In this document: in pieces, positions 47,098 to 58,685 of the stretch
Layout: every line of letters starts with the position of its first letter
How positions within the stretch are numbered: the stretch's first letter is position 1
Assembly: GCA_004369085.1 (NCBI GenBank)
Contig: ML210216.1
Location: 62,001-126,000 of the forward strand
Reading direction: 5' to 3'
DNA: 64,000 nucleotides
From: Coprinopsis marcescibilis
Lineage: Eukaryota > Basidiomycota > Agaricomycetes > Agaricales > Psathyrellaceae
Program-made: the position numbers and the translations under genes
The notes under the pieces: generated by a model
Database searches by the model: none
Told to the model about the DNA's origin: nothing
Seen by the model: only the letters and a program-made list of their open reading frames with translations

Positions 47098-48340
47098 ATG
47101 ATCCTGTCGATGTCTTTGGCGGGGCCAGCTGCTCGCTCGGCGTTTGTCGCCCTCGCTTTGCTGGCTGCCGCCGCCCATGCACAGGTCATCACCGAATTCG
47201 ACGACAACGACCCGACGATTGTCTACAGTCCTGAAGCAAGCTGGTTTAGGGCAGAAGAGGTCAATCCGATGGACTCTGGAGGATTTCATCAGGTCACGAC
47301 GGAAGTTGGTGCGACGGCGACGTTTAGATTCACTGGTGCGTGTGCAGGAGCAAGGATTTGGTGCCTGGTCGGCGTTTATTGATGTTGCGGTGTGTTCTTT
47401 CAGGTAGCAGGGTGGAGTACCATGCACCGTTGTGGGCGGACGAAATTACTACGCAGATAACGTTGGATGCGGGCACGCCTGAAGTCGTCAGCTTGCAGGA
47501 CCCGGCCGCAGAGGTTATCCCAGACGGCCCTACAACGCAAGACTCGGCGTTGCGGTGGTCGGCGGAAGGCTTGGATCCTGATGTCGAGCATATTCTGGTC
47601 ATTGGCGTGCCACCTCTGGGCGGTTTCGGCATTGTGGATTTACTTGTGTACGTCAAGCCTCTTTGTTCTTTCTCCTTTGCTTTTGCTTTTGCTTTTGTTG
47701 GTTGGTCGTTCGTTGGCGCTGATTAGGTTGTTGCTTCGGATTTTATAGTGTCGAATCGGACGAACCTGCGACTTCTTCATCGAGTTCCTCGGTCTCATCG
47801 ACGGAGCCTGCGACCACCGACAGCGAGACTGCCTCTTCGACAACGACGAGGAGAGCGGTGACGGCTACATCAGAGCCGTCGAGGGAGACACCTGCGACGA
47901 GGGCGGGCCTTACCATTGCAATTGCGGTCGTCTGTTCTCTTGTTGGGGTCATTGCGATCTGCATCGCTGCCTTCCTATTCCGCAGGAGACATCAACGTAA
48001 ACGCGACCGGGCACTCTGGGCGTTACAACACCAAGACCAAGACCGAAACCTGCCTCCACCACCCATGGATGAAATTGACGACTCAATCAACGCACGGAAA
48101 CACCGGTATCGGTCAATACCCTCTCGCAATAATCTGAGAGCGTCGAATTTCATGGACGACGATACTGTTTCGCAGCAATCGGCTGCCCCGAGTGCATCGG
48201 GCAAGCAGACGAGCAAGCTTCGACAGGTTGTTGCCACAGAAGACGGGACGAGGGTGGGTGGAATGCAGCAAAATGCCCTGTATGAGGGGTCTTCCGTGAC
48301 GACAACGCCGTTCTCGAATCAATATCCTCGGACACAGTGA
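47098..48340 (+). CDS. Receptor-like protein, ectodomain-TM family (copy 3), with signal peptide
   Basis: Exons 47098-47335, 47404-47647 and 47749-48340 give 357 residues. Signal peptide (SAFVALALLAAAAHA). The ectodomain begins ITEFDDNDPTIVYSPEASW, has FRFTG at the phase-1 intron, then VEYHAPLWADEITTQITLD and IVDLLV at the phase-2 intron. A Ser/Thr stalk (SSSSSVSSTEPATTDSE) follows. The TM is LTIAIAVVCSLVGVIAICIA, then RRRHQRKR. The cytoplasmic tail has a PPPP run and many Ser/Thr, ending NQYPRTQ, with no PPxY. The ectodomain is closest to copies 1 and 2. Unlike them it has a clear signal peptide, so its topology (N-terminus outside) is well supported. Function unknown. Confidence 0.85.
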
Positions 48341-51300
48341 TTGGACTATAGACGCTTTCTATTCCTCCATTTCTTCTCGTTTTGGCGTTGCTCTTTTGTA
48401 CTGATCATTATCGTAGTTTATCTCTTGGTTGTTTACTATTCTGATTATCCCTTTGAGCTATAGCTTGACTATTCCTCCACTATCTTTCTTCCCGCCCCCC
48501 GCTTTGTACCTCACTCCATAGCTCCTTTCAATGTTTTGCCTGTGCGTTTTTGACACTTTCCACTCGTTCTCTCCTTTCTCTCGTTCAACATCCAACTATT
48601 ATCAATCCAATCAACAACCAAGGTACAACATGCAGGTGTCGTTTAATTATTACTTGTTTGTATCTACTTGCAGCTGCGCTTCTACCTATACAAGGCTCGT
48701 CAAACTCTGGCTCTGGCTCGTCGTGCTCGAAGCGTTTACCGATTTTTACTTTGGGTGCAGAAGCCTGGACTCCGGGAGAGGGTTATTGACTCGAGTTATG
48801 TAACGTCCTTTGGGGTGTCGTGAATGGAGTAGGAGGGGGAAGCGTAGGAAGTGCTGTGGCCCGGGGTGGGTGGCGTGGGCGATGTTCTGTTGCGTACGGT
48901 ATGATTCTGCAAGCATGTAATTCATTTTAACTAAACACGTAGTAGATAGTAGATACACCTTCGATAATTTATGATGACGATTAGTATGATGGTAGTGGTG
49001 ATGTATGATAGATGATATGCACGATATGATATAGGATATGATAAGGGATAATTTCGCTCAGTCAGTAGTAATGATAATAACTTACTACCCCTATCATTGT
49101 TGCCGAAGTTCTTTCCGATATACTATGTCGATGGTTCAACTTCAGTCCTCGGGTGTTCGGCTTCGCTTCGTGGATTAGGATTAGGATTAGGCTTTGGGTT
49201 CTGGTTTCTGATTTCTTGCCTCTTCTCGCTGGACTGTGGGCTGTGTGAGGCTGTGGAATTAGTTCGTAGAGGGTTCGCAACGACTCCGGCTCACTCCCGA
49301 TGACCGCGTCGCTGGGAGGGGGGCTCGGATGGGTTATATATCCCAAGGATGTAGACATGATGCATGAGGGACTGGTATGTCGTTTTAAGGCGTATTGGAT
49401 GGCTTTAGAGTCCTTTCCGGGTTTGTCAGGCAAACAAAGGTAAGGCATAGGTCGTCGGTATTAGGCCGCATAAGTGTCGGATAATCAAAAATTAACACTT
49501 GACACGGTACTGCGGACCAGGTTCTTTGACGGTTCTAGGCGCCTGTACCTAGAAGTACGTACCTTATGACGAGGCTCTGGGTGTACCTGGGTGTATATCG
49601 TCGTCGATTAATATTTATTTAATCAGTAGGTAGCATGAAAATAAATGATTTGTTTCCGTTTGAATGATGTTTGGTTCGATCTCGACCGCTCCGTCCCTTC
49701 ATTTATACATCCTTACCTCCAAGCAAGGACGGATACCTCATTTTAGGCGCTGTTAAAGTTATGAGGCGGATTGACCAGCTGCAGGTCGTCCGGTACGCCG
49801 TATGACTATTCCAAAGCAACTACATATAGTACTAAAGGATTATAAGACATGGATGAGGGTAAGAAGCTATAAGTTACAAGGGGAAGCAAAGTCCAGTAAT
49901 TGACGCAAAAACATGCAGAAGAAGGGAGCGGGAGAGCAGGAGCCGGTAATGATTGTACAAACATGATGCCCCAGGATTAATCCGGAGGTCTTGAAGGGCG
50001 CGGCTGGGGAGATATAACTACATACATAACACAGAGTCTTTGGCCGTTCTGGTTCTGGTGGTCAAGGATTTAGCCATGTATTGGAATGGTGGACGAGCCG
50101 AGTCGTAGCTCGCTCGTCCGTGTGGGCAGATGAATCAGGTGAAGAAAATTATAAAGGAACGTGAAGTATTAAGATCGTGAATGAAATCATAAATGTGGTG
50201 AGTATGCGAATGAATGTCGTGTTAATGGTCTTGGTCGTGACAATGGCGTTGAAGATTCAGGTGACACCCACTGAGGGCGCGGTGTTGTGACTGATACTGT
50301 GCGTTAGTCTTGTGACTTGGCATGCTGCTGATGGAAACGGATTCAGACCTGAGCGGGAAATGGGTTGCTGTTGCAGATAGGTATCCTTCAATGGGAGAAC
50401 TGCACTATTCCAGTCGCCTAGGCGATTGTGCAGAACATCCAGGGGGCGGAGGCCGGGCCGGGCCTTTCCTCGTCTGCGGGGACGTCATTGGAAATGGTGG
50501 GGAGAATATCGAAAGAGTCCATGATGATTGGTATGATTGGTAAGAGGTTGGGAGTGATATCCGTCTACTGGTCTTTTTAGAAAGAGAGGTGTGATTTGAG
50601 GTGGGATGGGTGGCGAGCAACAAGGCCATGGCTTGCATTTATACCCCCCACCCACAATTGGTGTCATGGCAAGTCGAGCAGGATCGCGAAGACTCGAGCA
50701 GTGACACAATAGAACGGACCCACGAAACCTGGCCTGTGCCCTACCTAGGATGCCGTATATGGCGATGTTAATTGTCGTCTCGATATGGGATAGCCGAATC
50801 CCAACATGACCCTTTCGTCTTTTTGTTCTGTGCTGCACCGAGTCCTTCCCTAAATAGTCCAAATCATTCCGTTTTGGATGTTAAAGCTGTGCTGCACCGG
50901 GCGCTTACGACACGTTGCGAGCGCTTTCGTGGTATTCGGAAGACTCTGGCAGGAGGGCGTCGGTGGACGGTGCTACGATATGACTTATGCACAATAGCTT
51001 CTGGGTGCAGGGCTGTGCGTCTTGCTACTCAGGAGGTGCGTGGCCCGGACCCACATTGCTGAAATCCCCTGCACCACTACTGGCCAGGGTCGGCGTCCAC
51101 AGAACCAACCAGGGGGTGTCAGTACTCTAGGAATGCTAATATTGGACCACAATGAATTTAATTGTTTCGAGATTATGACCCGCCCAGACGTTCAGGCCAG
51201 TGTCTTGCGACGGAGTGGGCATTATGGGCAATGCTCCGTAATGAATTACGTTCAATGTTTTTGTTGTCGCCTGCTGGTTTGATGGGACTGCTCTGCTAGA

Positions 51301-51674
51301 CGTTGGAGTCGCTAACTTGGCGGATCATGCGAGTGGTCTGCTGAAACATAGCTGGGGATTGCTGGTGATCGTGAATATTTTACCGCACGAGGCTTTGGAT
51401 CCGCTGAGTAAAGCCGCTGCAAGCCGCCGGATAGTCATGGAAGACTAAGGAAGTGGAGTATTCCTTCCGTTGGTCCTTCGATGAGTAATGTCGATCCTGC
51501 ATACATCGGGTGCCCACAAAAGAATCATATTGAGTCTAACTGTGGGGCAACGGTTCATAGCAATGGTCAGGCAATTGTTGATTGGTCACTAAACTGTTGG
51601 AAAATAGCCTATATAACGACAGGTGGTGTACTTGTGTGCGACTCGAGTATCATCCACAGCTGACTGTGGATGAG
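48341..51674. other. Long intergenic region, no supported gene
   Basis: About 3.3 kb. A tiny two-exon frame at about 48630-48830 (ATGCAG, intron to about 48673) and a hydrophobic frame overlapping it are too short to support. Three copies of TTAGGA/GATTAG occur at 49173-49190. From about 51447 it becomes the left copy of a tandem duplication that contains the next gene. Confidence 0.4.
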
Positions 51675-52337
51675 CTAAAAGACCAAAGCTGCGATACCAG
51701 CTGCGAGGAAAAGCCCAACGGTTTTGACCCCAGCACCCTTCATGCGAACAGCGCCATTCTCCGCCCCAACGTTGGCACTGGTGGGATTAGGAGGCTGACC
51801 GGTGGCTTGAGGAGAGTTATCGCCCGTATCGACACCTGTCGCCGCCGGCGAGTCTTGCACGTCGTTCGTCGCAACTGGGGAGTCTTGACTTTCACTCGTC
51901 ACCGCTGGACGGGCTTAAAGATATGAAATTCGAGTTTTCAGTTGTCAGAGATGGCGGCGAGATGATTATGATTATGATTGGTTGGATGGGTCGGCGACTT
52001 ACAACATTGTTCGGCAAGCTCTCCGAGAAACTCGAGGCTTTCTGGTGAGCAGGTACGTCGGATGCATCCGGCTGTTGCTGGAACATAGCGAGCGCTAGGG
52101 CACCAGCAACCCAAGTCTTCCCTAAATGTCGATATTCAACATCAGCGAAGGTCCCAAGATTTAGATACGTTGGCGGATATAAGAGAGGTCAACGTACACC
52201 TCGCAGTTCATGGAGCGTATCTCCGCGATCGCGCAAGACTCGGCGCAGCCATTCGATACATCGTCTACTCCGAGCTGCGGAGCAGGAGCCGCTAAGCCAA
52301 TAGCGGCGAACGCAAGGAGGAGAGTCACAACAAGCAT
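51675..52337 (-). CDS. CFEM-domain GPI-type protein, tandem copy A
   Basis: Three exons (52198-52337, about 52003-52121, 51675-51913) give 165 residues. Signal peptide MLVVTLLLAFAAIGLAAPAP. CFEM cysteines lie at 31, 35, 45, 52, 54, 66, 71 and 86 (NGCAESC, DLGCWC, CIRRTC). There is a stalk with two SQDSPVAT-type units and a GPI signal ending VGLFLAAGIAALVF. Asp before LGCWC is kept. It is located in the minus-strand half of a tandem duplication, and its sister gene follows at 53.5 kb. A TATA box lies about 154 bp upstream. Predicted wall- or membrane-attached surface protein; haem or iron binding is possible by family analogy only. Confidence 0.9.
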
Positions 52338-53512
52338 TGGAAATGGGCGATGAAGGGTATGGAGGTAAGTGAATGTGTCGATGACTCTCCTGGAGCCTAA
52401 GGGAGAGAAAGAAAAAGAGAAAAGGAGAGAAGGAAAGTAAGGTAGGACAGAGGGGTCTGAGGAAACGTATATACGGAGTTTCCGTTCTCATTTTATAGAT
52501 CCACTTCAAGACTTTAGAACATCGGAAATCCCTTCAACCATACATTCTCACAACGTTTGAAGCTTATCTTTGCTATTGCCAACGTGCGAGCGCATAGACT
52601 TTTGTAGAGGGCTATGCCACCGCGTGATTGGCGCCCTAATAATAAAGTCCTGAAACACAATCCCACACTGTAAGATGCAGAGCCATCAATGAGGCGCTCC
52701 ACCGGTGGTGTTCACACCTATCATCCCATCAATTGTAGTATGGGTGGCCTTGTGTAGCCTTGGCTACCCGCCTGTCAGAAAAGGTTTGACACTCCAGGAA
52801 GCACCATCGTTGGATGTGGTAGTCGCGGAGGACCTCGAGCAACACTGCTTCGGGATCCGGGGAAGGCCATACCGGATATTCAACTCAGCTTTCTAAGAGT
52901 CATTATTTTTCTTTGGCATTCATAATTAGATGTCTGATGAGTTGAAGGGAACAGGAGTCGTGGAACGATCGTAAAGTTGTGTTGGGAATCTGAACTCGAC
53001 ATGGGCATTCAGTGATAGATATACAGACCTTCCGAGGCTAAACTCCTAGGGGGAGAGGACCTTGCGCTTACACTCGCGGACTAAGACCATCCGTCCAGGA
53101 ACTGGGACTGGGCTAGACAAGGTAAACGAGTATACACGAGTCCCTCGTGTATAGACACCACTAGTCCAGAAAGAGAGGAGAGGGCGAGTGAGAAAGTAAA
53201 GGAAAGAGCGCGAGAGTAGAGGCGAGGCAAAGCGAGAGATAGAGGATGCAAAATACGATGTTATTGAACTAAGTAACCACTGGTAATAAGGAAGTAGAAT
53301 ATTCCTTCCATTGGTCCTTTGACAAGAAATATCGATACTGCATACATCGGGTGCCCACACAAGAGTCACATTGAGTCTAACTGTAGGGCAGTGGTTCATA
53401 GCAATGGTAAGAAAATTGTAGATTGGTCACTAAACCGTCGGAAAATAGGCTGTATAACGACAAGCGGTGTACTTGTGTGCGACTCGAATATCCACAGCTG
53501 CCTGTGGATGAG
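52338..53512. other. Promoter of copy A and 3' flank of copy B
   Basis: No gene seen. It includes the unit junction at about 53109-53282, in which an imperfect palindrome (TACACGAG..CTCGTGTA) occurs near 53132-53151. Confidence 0.5.
52491..52497 (-). promoter_or_regulatory. TATA box of CFEM-GPI copy A
   Basis: TATAAAA on the minus strand, about 154 bp upstream of the ATG; conserved at the same place in copy B. Confidence 0.5.
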
Positions 53513-54281
53513 CTAAACGACCAAAGCTGCTATACCAGCTGCGAGGAAAAGCCCAACGGTTTTGACCCTGGTACCCTTCATGCGAACAGCGCCATTCTCC
53601 GCCCCAACATTGGCACTGGTGGGATTAGGAGGCTGACCAGTGGCTTGAGGAGAGCTATTGTCCGTATCAACACCTGTCGCCGCCGGCGAGTCTTGCGTGT
53701 CGCTCGTTGCAACTGGTGAGTCTTGATCCTCGCTTGTCCGAGTCTCTGCCGGGGAGTCTTGACTCTCACTCGTCGCCGCTGGGGCATCTTGAGACTCGCT
53801 CGTTGCAGCTGGAGAACTCTGGGACTCATTCTCCGCCGAGGAACTTGGACGTGCAGCGCGGGCTTAAAGAGAATGAAATTCGAGGTTTCAGATGTCAGAG
53901 ATGGCGGCGGGATGATTACGATTGAAAGGGAGTGACTTACAACATTGTTCCTCAAGCTCTCTGAGAAAGTCGAGGTCTCCAGCTGGGTCACAGGTACGCC
54001 TGATGCATTCGGCTGTGCCTGGGAAGTAGCGATCCCGAGGGCACCAGCAAGCCAAGTCTCCTCTAGATATCGATATTCAAGAACGTCAGTGAGGAAGCCA
54101 AGCTTCAACTACTATAGCGAAAATAGGGAGGACCGACGTACACCTGGCATCCTATGATGCCCATCTCCGCAATCGCGCAAGACTCGGAACAGCTATTCGC
54201 TACATCGTCTACCCCGAGCTGGGGAGCGGGAGCCGCTAAGCCAGCAGCGGCGAACGCAAGAAGGAGAGTCACAACGAGCAT
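53513..54281 (-). CDS. CFEM-domain GPI-type protein, tandem copy B with expanded stalk
   Basis: Three exons (54142-54281, 53941-54062, 53513-53862) give 203 residues. The signal peptide and CFEM domain parallel copy A (NSCSESC, DLACWC, CIRRTC, eight cysteines) but differ at many CFEM positions. The stalk has five units of the pattern S-x-x-Q-D/S-S/A-P-A/V-x-T, against two in copy A, which accounts for most of the extra 38 residues. The C-terminal GPI signal (VGLFLAAGIAALV) and spacer (GQPPNPTSANVGAENGAV) are almost unchanged. Exon 2 is 3 nt longer. So the functional head is diverging while the anchor region is conserved or homogenised. Confidence 0.9.
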
Positions 54282-56642
54282 TGGGGGTGGGCGATGAAAG
54301 GTGTAGAGGTAAAGGCTTGTGTCGATGACTCTCCTGGAGCCTAAGGGAGAGAAAAAGAAGGAGAAAAGAAGAGAGGGAAAATGAAGTAGGACAGAGGGAT
54401 CGGAGGAAACGTATATACGGACTTTTCCTTCTCATTTTATAGGCTTCTCCTAAATCCACTTTAAGACTTCCAGAACATCATAAATCCCTCCAACCGCTGA
54501 TCTTTGCTATTGCCAACGTGCGAGCGCATGGACTTTTATAGAGGGTTATGCTACCGCGTGATTGGCGCCCTAATAATAAAGTCCTGAAACACAATTCTAC
54601 ACTGTGAGAAGCAGAGCCATCAATGAGGCGCTCCACCGGTGGTGTCCACGCCTATCATCCCATCACTTGTGGTACAGGCGGCCTTGTGTAGCCTTGGCTA
54701 CGCCTGTCAGAAAAGGTTTGACGCTCCGGGAAGCACCATCTGTGTTCCGTTGGATGTGGCAGTCGCCTTGAATAACACTGCTTTGGGGTCCGGGGGAGGC
54801 CATACCGGATACTCGATTCAGTCATTCTTTTTCTTTGATGTTCACAATTAGATGCCTGATGAGTTGCAGGGAATAGAAGTCGTGGAACGATCATAAAGTT
54901 GTATCCGAATCTGAACTCCATATGGGCATTCAGTGACAAATATACAGACCTTCCGAGCCCGAACTCGTAGCAGCAGAAGACCTTGCGCTTACTCAAGCAG
55001 ACTAAGACTATCAGTCCAGGAACTGAGGGACATTTGAGGGATTATTAAATGGTAGCTCCACCTACTGGGAATAGAGAACCCTGAAACGAAAAGTGGGTAG
55101 TGTCAGTAGGGAATGATCGACGAACGATATGTAAGGAAGCAAACCGTCACACTTTCAAGGGCAAGAGGACACTCCAATTGAGGTCCATACTCACGAATGA
55201 GTAACGTTCCAGGTGTCCTGGCACATACTCTTGAAGTGTTTACTTTTGATTCGCGGGACATGAGCCAAAGAGGGTCCTCATTTGTCACTAATAAGATGAT
55301 AACATGGGAAATATGTACGAGCGTGAATTAAAACCATCCAAAAGAATTATGATGCCTGCCATTCTGTAAGCGAATTCCGCAGGTTAACTCGGGAAGGAAA
55401 GGTGAGCCAGGTTTACGCGATGCTTCTACAACCCAATCTTGCCCTGTACGGTACCCTCGGTAACGTACAGAGCAAAATTGGGGTAGTAGAGGCATCGCGC
55501 AAGCGTGGCAGGCAACAACGAATGGAGTGAGGGCGATGGTCCTAAAACTCTGATGTCTGAGACAACAAATAACTTGGGTCTAACACGACACCCAAGCCGA
55601 TAAGGAAGCAACACGCCGCCCCGCAACCTCCAGGACAGAGGAGGCTAAAAGATTAGGCGCTGACCGTGTGCATGCAGAAGCGGTTCCACCAGAAATTTCA
55701 TACCAAAAGGTGCTCGCCCAAACTATCCTGATCTGGAGGTCGTCGCAAGACATCCGGCTCAAAGATGGAGGATTCTCACTGCCATCGAGCTCGGGTAATC
55801 AAGACCGCAAAGTCAATCGAGGGGGGATGAAGAGGGAATTGTGAATGTGGGACGATGCTGGGAGGGAGGAACAGATTTTATCGGTGTATTGCAATATTTG
55901 TTTTCTTACATAATTGCGTGATCCACCGTGTCTTGGCGGTCTCTGCACCATGGTCCCAACATTGTCAATTCCTCATGACGAACTCGCAGGGAATGCCGAT
56001 GTTCTACCCCAGAATATTGTAAGTCGAATCCTGAGCCTGTTATTTTGATCATACACTGAAATAGACTGATAGAAGAACGCTGATGGAAGTAATATGATGA
56101 CTGATTCCGTCGCGACCGACGGCGTCTTTTCGTGGACCCACAATTCTACTTTTCCTGTTGACCTTCGCTTCTTTCAGGCGACTCTGCATTCACACCTCGG
56201 CAGGCCACTACGACACTCGATGAAGGCTTGAATTACACTTGGAACCTTGCAACTCAAGGATTCTTTCACCTCAAGTTCTTTCAAAGTTTCGCTGACTGCC
56301 GAACCAAAACGATGGAAAACGAACATCGGAATGAATACAAGGCTGAAACGAACGCGCTTCAACAAGACCATTACCCCCAGTTGTCGCGTTAACCTATCGT
56401 TTATGGTATGCCTTATGTGTTAACTTTCCATCAAACGTTCATTCAACATTTTCTGGCGCCTTAGGGTTGCACTTGTCTCGTCAGTTCTTTTGTATTCTTG
56501 CCACTTGGCAGGCCCGACATCGAAACTTTGATGCGGCGGTACCAAAAAATGTATACAGAAACCGTTTCGAGGAACGTCTCCGTTTATAAGAAGCTGGGGA
56601 CTCGGAGAAGAACGCGATTCCTATCGGTGCTGGGAATTCACC
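54282..56642. other. Promoter of copy B, then intergenic DNA without a supported gene
   Basis: Duplicated sequence ends at about 55027. Beyond it, a 65-codon minus-strand ATG frame at 56174-56371 is the only mildly protein-like one; it has no recognisable motif. The right end is the promoter of receptor-like copy 4. Confidence 0.45.
54435..54441 (-). promoter_or_regulatory. TATA box of CFEM-GPI copy B
   Basis: TATAAAA on the minus strand, about 154 bp upstream of the ATG, matching copy A. Confidence 0.5.
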
Positions 56643-57973
56643 ATGACGCTCCTTCCATCCACCTCACTCGTTTATCTATACCTACTACTCCTCTCAGTGC
56701 TGGCCTCTGATCTAATCACTGCTCAGGCCCAGCGGAACATCACCATTGACGACAACAACCCGCGGATAGTCTACAGTCATGGATGGCAACGAATTCAGGA
56801 TACCGACGGAGTTTGGGTCAAGGGAGGGGCTCATATGCTTTCGAGTTTCAATCCTAATGCACACGCCTCGTTCAAATTCAACGGTAAGAGCTTTCAGACT
56901 ACGTCTGCTTCATGTGCTGGCAATTTACAGTCATTTCCGTTGCTAGGCACCGCTATCTATTACCTGGCACCACGATGGCCTTACAGGGTTGGGGCCAGGA
57001 TTCAAATTGACGAGCGGGAATCCATCGTCGACCTTCAAGACCACATGCAAGAAGAGAACACAGGCTCGGGGCCATCAGTATCCTCCGAGATCGTTTGGTT
57101 ATCGCAAAACCTGGATCCAGCGATAGAACATACAATGCACATCTACCCCGACAGTGACGCCGATTATTTCGTTCTTGACACTCTCATGTGCGACTCCAAA
57201 CCACTGTCGTCAGAGCCACCATTAACTGACATTTCCTTAGGTACACCTCTTTGTTCGTCGAGGATGACCAGGCGAGTCCAGCAGAAGAGGAACCAACACA
57301 GGAGAATGCGAAAACTGAAGGGGTTCCTATGGCAATGGGAATCGGTATTGGAGTCGGGGTGTCCATTCTCGTAGTCCTCTTGGGTGCTTTCACGCTCGTC
57401 TGGTTGAGGAAGAGGAGGCAGCGTTCCCGGGATGCCGAAAACAAAGGCAGGAGAGTCGAGTTTGATTATAGTCGCCGGGCTCACGCTGTTGATACTGTGT
57501 CTCGCCCCTTCCCTTCGCCTTCCTGGCAAAATCCTCCATCCCCATACATGATAGATGCCATACGACCTGGGCATCAACACAGCGACAGCTCGTTCAGCGA
57601 ATCGCAGGCGACGACGATCACGATCAGCACAACAGCAACCTCGGAGATCGTGAATTCGCAAATTCTCCAGCCTTCAAACAACGGGCAAGAGCGGACTGTC
57701 ACTCCTCCTCCTGCCGCTGTAGCCCAAGCACAAGCGTCTTCACCGATCCACGTGTACCGCCCAAGGTCGATCAAACCTGGTGCACACCCAACCAGGTGGA
57801 AGACGTTTAGCGGCGTTTCCACGCTTTTCGATGAACCACCCCCTGCTTATTCTGGATCGTTCTCCGCCACCCCAAGCCGCCTGAGAGGCAAAACTCTTCC
57901 GGTGTTCCTCGTCCCCCCAGGTCACCTCCCTGCACACGGAACTGATCCCCGCTTTGCGCCCGATGATTTATGA
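56643..57973 (+). CDS. Receptor-like protein, ectodomain-TM family (copy 4), PPAY motif in tail
   Basis: Exons 56643-56883, 56947-57187 and 57241-57973 give 404 residues. Intron 1 (63 nt) is in frame without a stop, so retention would add 21 residues. The signal peptide (LVYLYLLLLSVLASDLITA) precedes NITIDDNNPRIVYSHGW; FKFNG lies at intron 1, then AIYYLAPRWPYRVGARIQID; VLDTLM at intron 2. A short acidic stalk follows; the TM is MGIGIGVGVSILVVLLGAF, then RKRRQR. The long cytoplasmic tail is Ser/Pro/Thr-rich with DEPPPAYSGS, a PPxY-type motif. The ectodomain is closer to copy 5 than to copies 1-3. Topology: type I membrane protein. Function unknown; such proteins are numerous in Agaricomycetes. 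Confidence 0.87.
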
Positions 57974-58685
57974 AGCCAGTAGATTATTTATTTAATATTC
58001 CTTGGATCACCCATTCTTTCCAAGCGATACACATGGCGATTGCGCGAAACCTTCTTTCCTTCCTGGTTTCGCATTTTCTTCGTCCTCCTAATTCGTTATG
58101 ACCCACCAGGCTCGACCCCCCAGAGCCCACAGACCGCTGCCACTTCATTAATTTCACGACACCGATACTCCACACTCATTTAGCATCCGCACATGTACTT
58201 GTATTTATGCATTTTTTACTAGACCGCAATTATCATTATTATTTTGTCGTCACTTCCGCGAGACTGGATCGGTGTACAGAATGCCGCCGTAGCTCAGTTG
58301 GGACAAAGGCGTCGTTCTGCCGACTCCCGACTCGCGTCACCCAAATTGAGGACAAGGGCGGCGGCCGGTACAATGCGGCGTTCGTGAGAAAAGCCATTGC
58401 CGACACCGTGCCGTCCGTTGCGAAGAGGTCCGTGCGGAATGCGCGAATTGGGGCTCTGCGGTGTATGCGGCGCAATTGCTCCCTTATCTCCATCACCTGC
58501 TATGCCTCGTGCCTACCTTCACAAAAACTGTTGGAGTCATGCTGTCTGCTGGAACTTCAATGCATTCAACATGCGGCGTTCCCTTCATTATTACTTAGCA
58601 CACTCACACTCCTAGTCTAGAGCATAACCTTAATCATGCGTTCTACTGCATTCGGCACCCGAGATATTCTCGCAGAAGCTTGAAC
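57974..58685. other. Intergenic region, promoter of receptor-like copy 5
   Basis: No gene supported. A tRNA-like 5' half at 58283-58302 is discussed among the rejected items. Confidence 0.45.

Larger units (their letters stand above)
51447..55027. repeat. Tandem duplication of a unit of about 1.7 kb, each with a CFEM-GPI gene
   Basis: Unit 1 is about 51447-53108 and unit 2 about 53283-55027, same orientation, about 175 bp apart. Homology covers the 3' flank (GGAAGT..ATTCCTTCC), the whole gene, the promoter and distal upstream sequence (CATTCAGTGA..AGATATACAGACC-like). Divergence is visible throughout but low. Confidence 0.85.

Noticed and set aside
48550..48830. Possible small secreted peptide (hydrophobic stretch LYLLAAALLP) or two-exon micro-gene
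   Set aside because: Two overlapping frames compete, neither has both a good start and a recognisable product.
49173..49190. GATTAG/TTAGGA repeats resembling interstitial telomere sequence
   Set aside because: Only three imperfect units and not TTAGGG; expected by chance in a 64-kb window.
58283..58302. tRNA-like 5' half (GCCGCCGTAGCTCAGTTGGG)
   Set aside because: The D-arm looks right but no proper anticodon stem of five pairs and no TTCRA T-arm or matching acceptor end follow at the right distance; at best a tRNA fragment.
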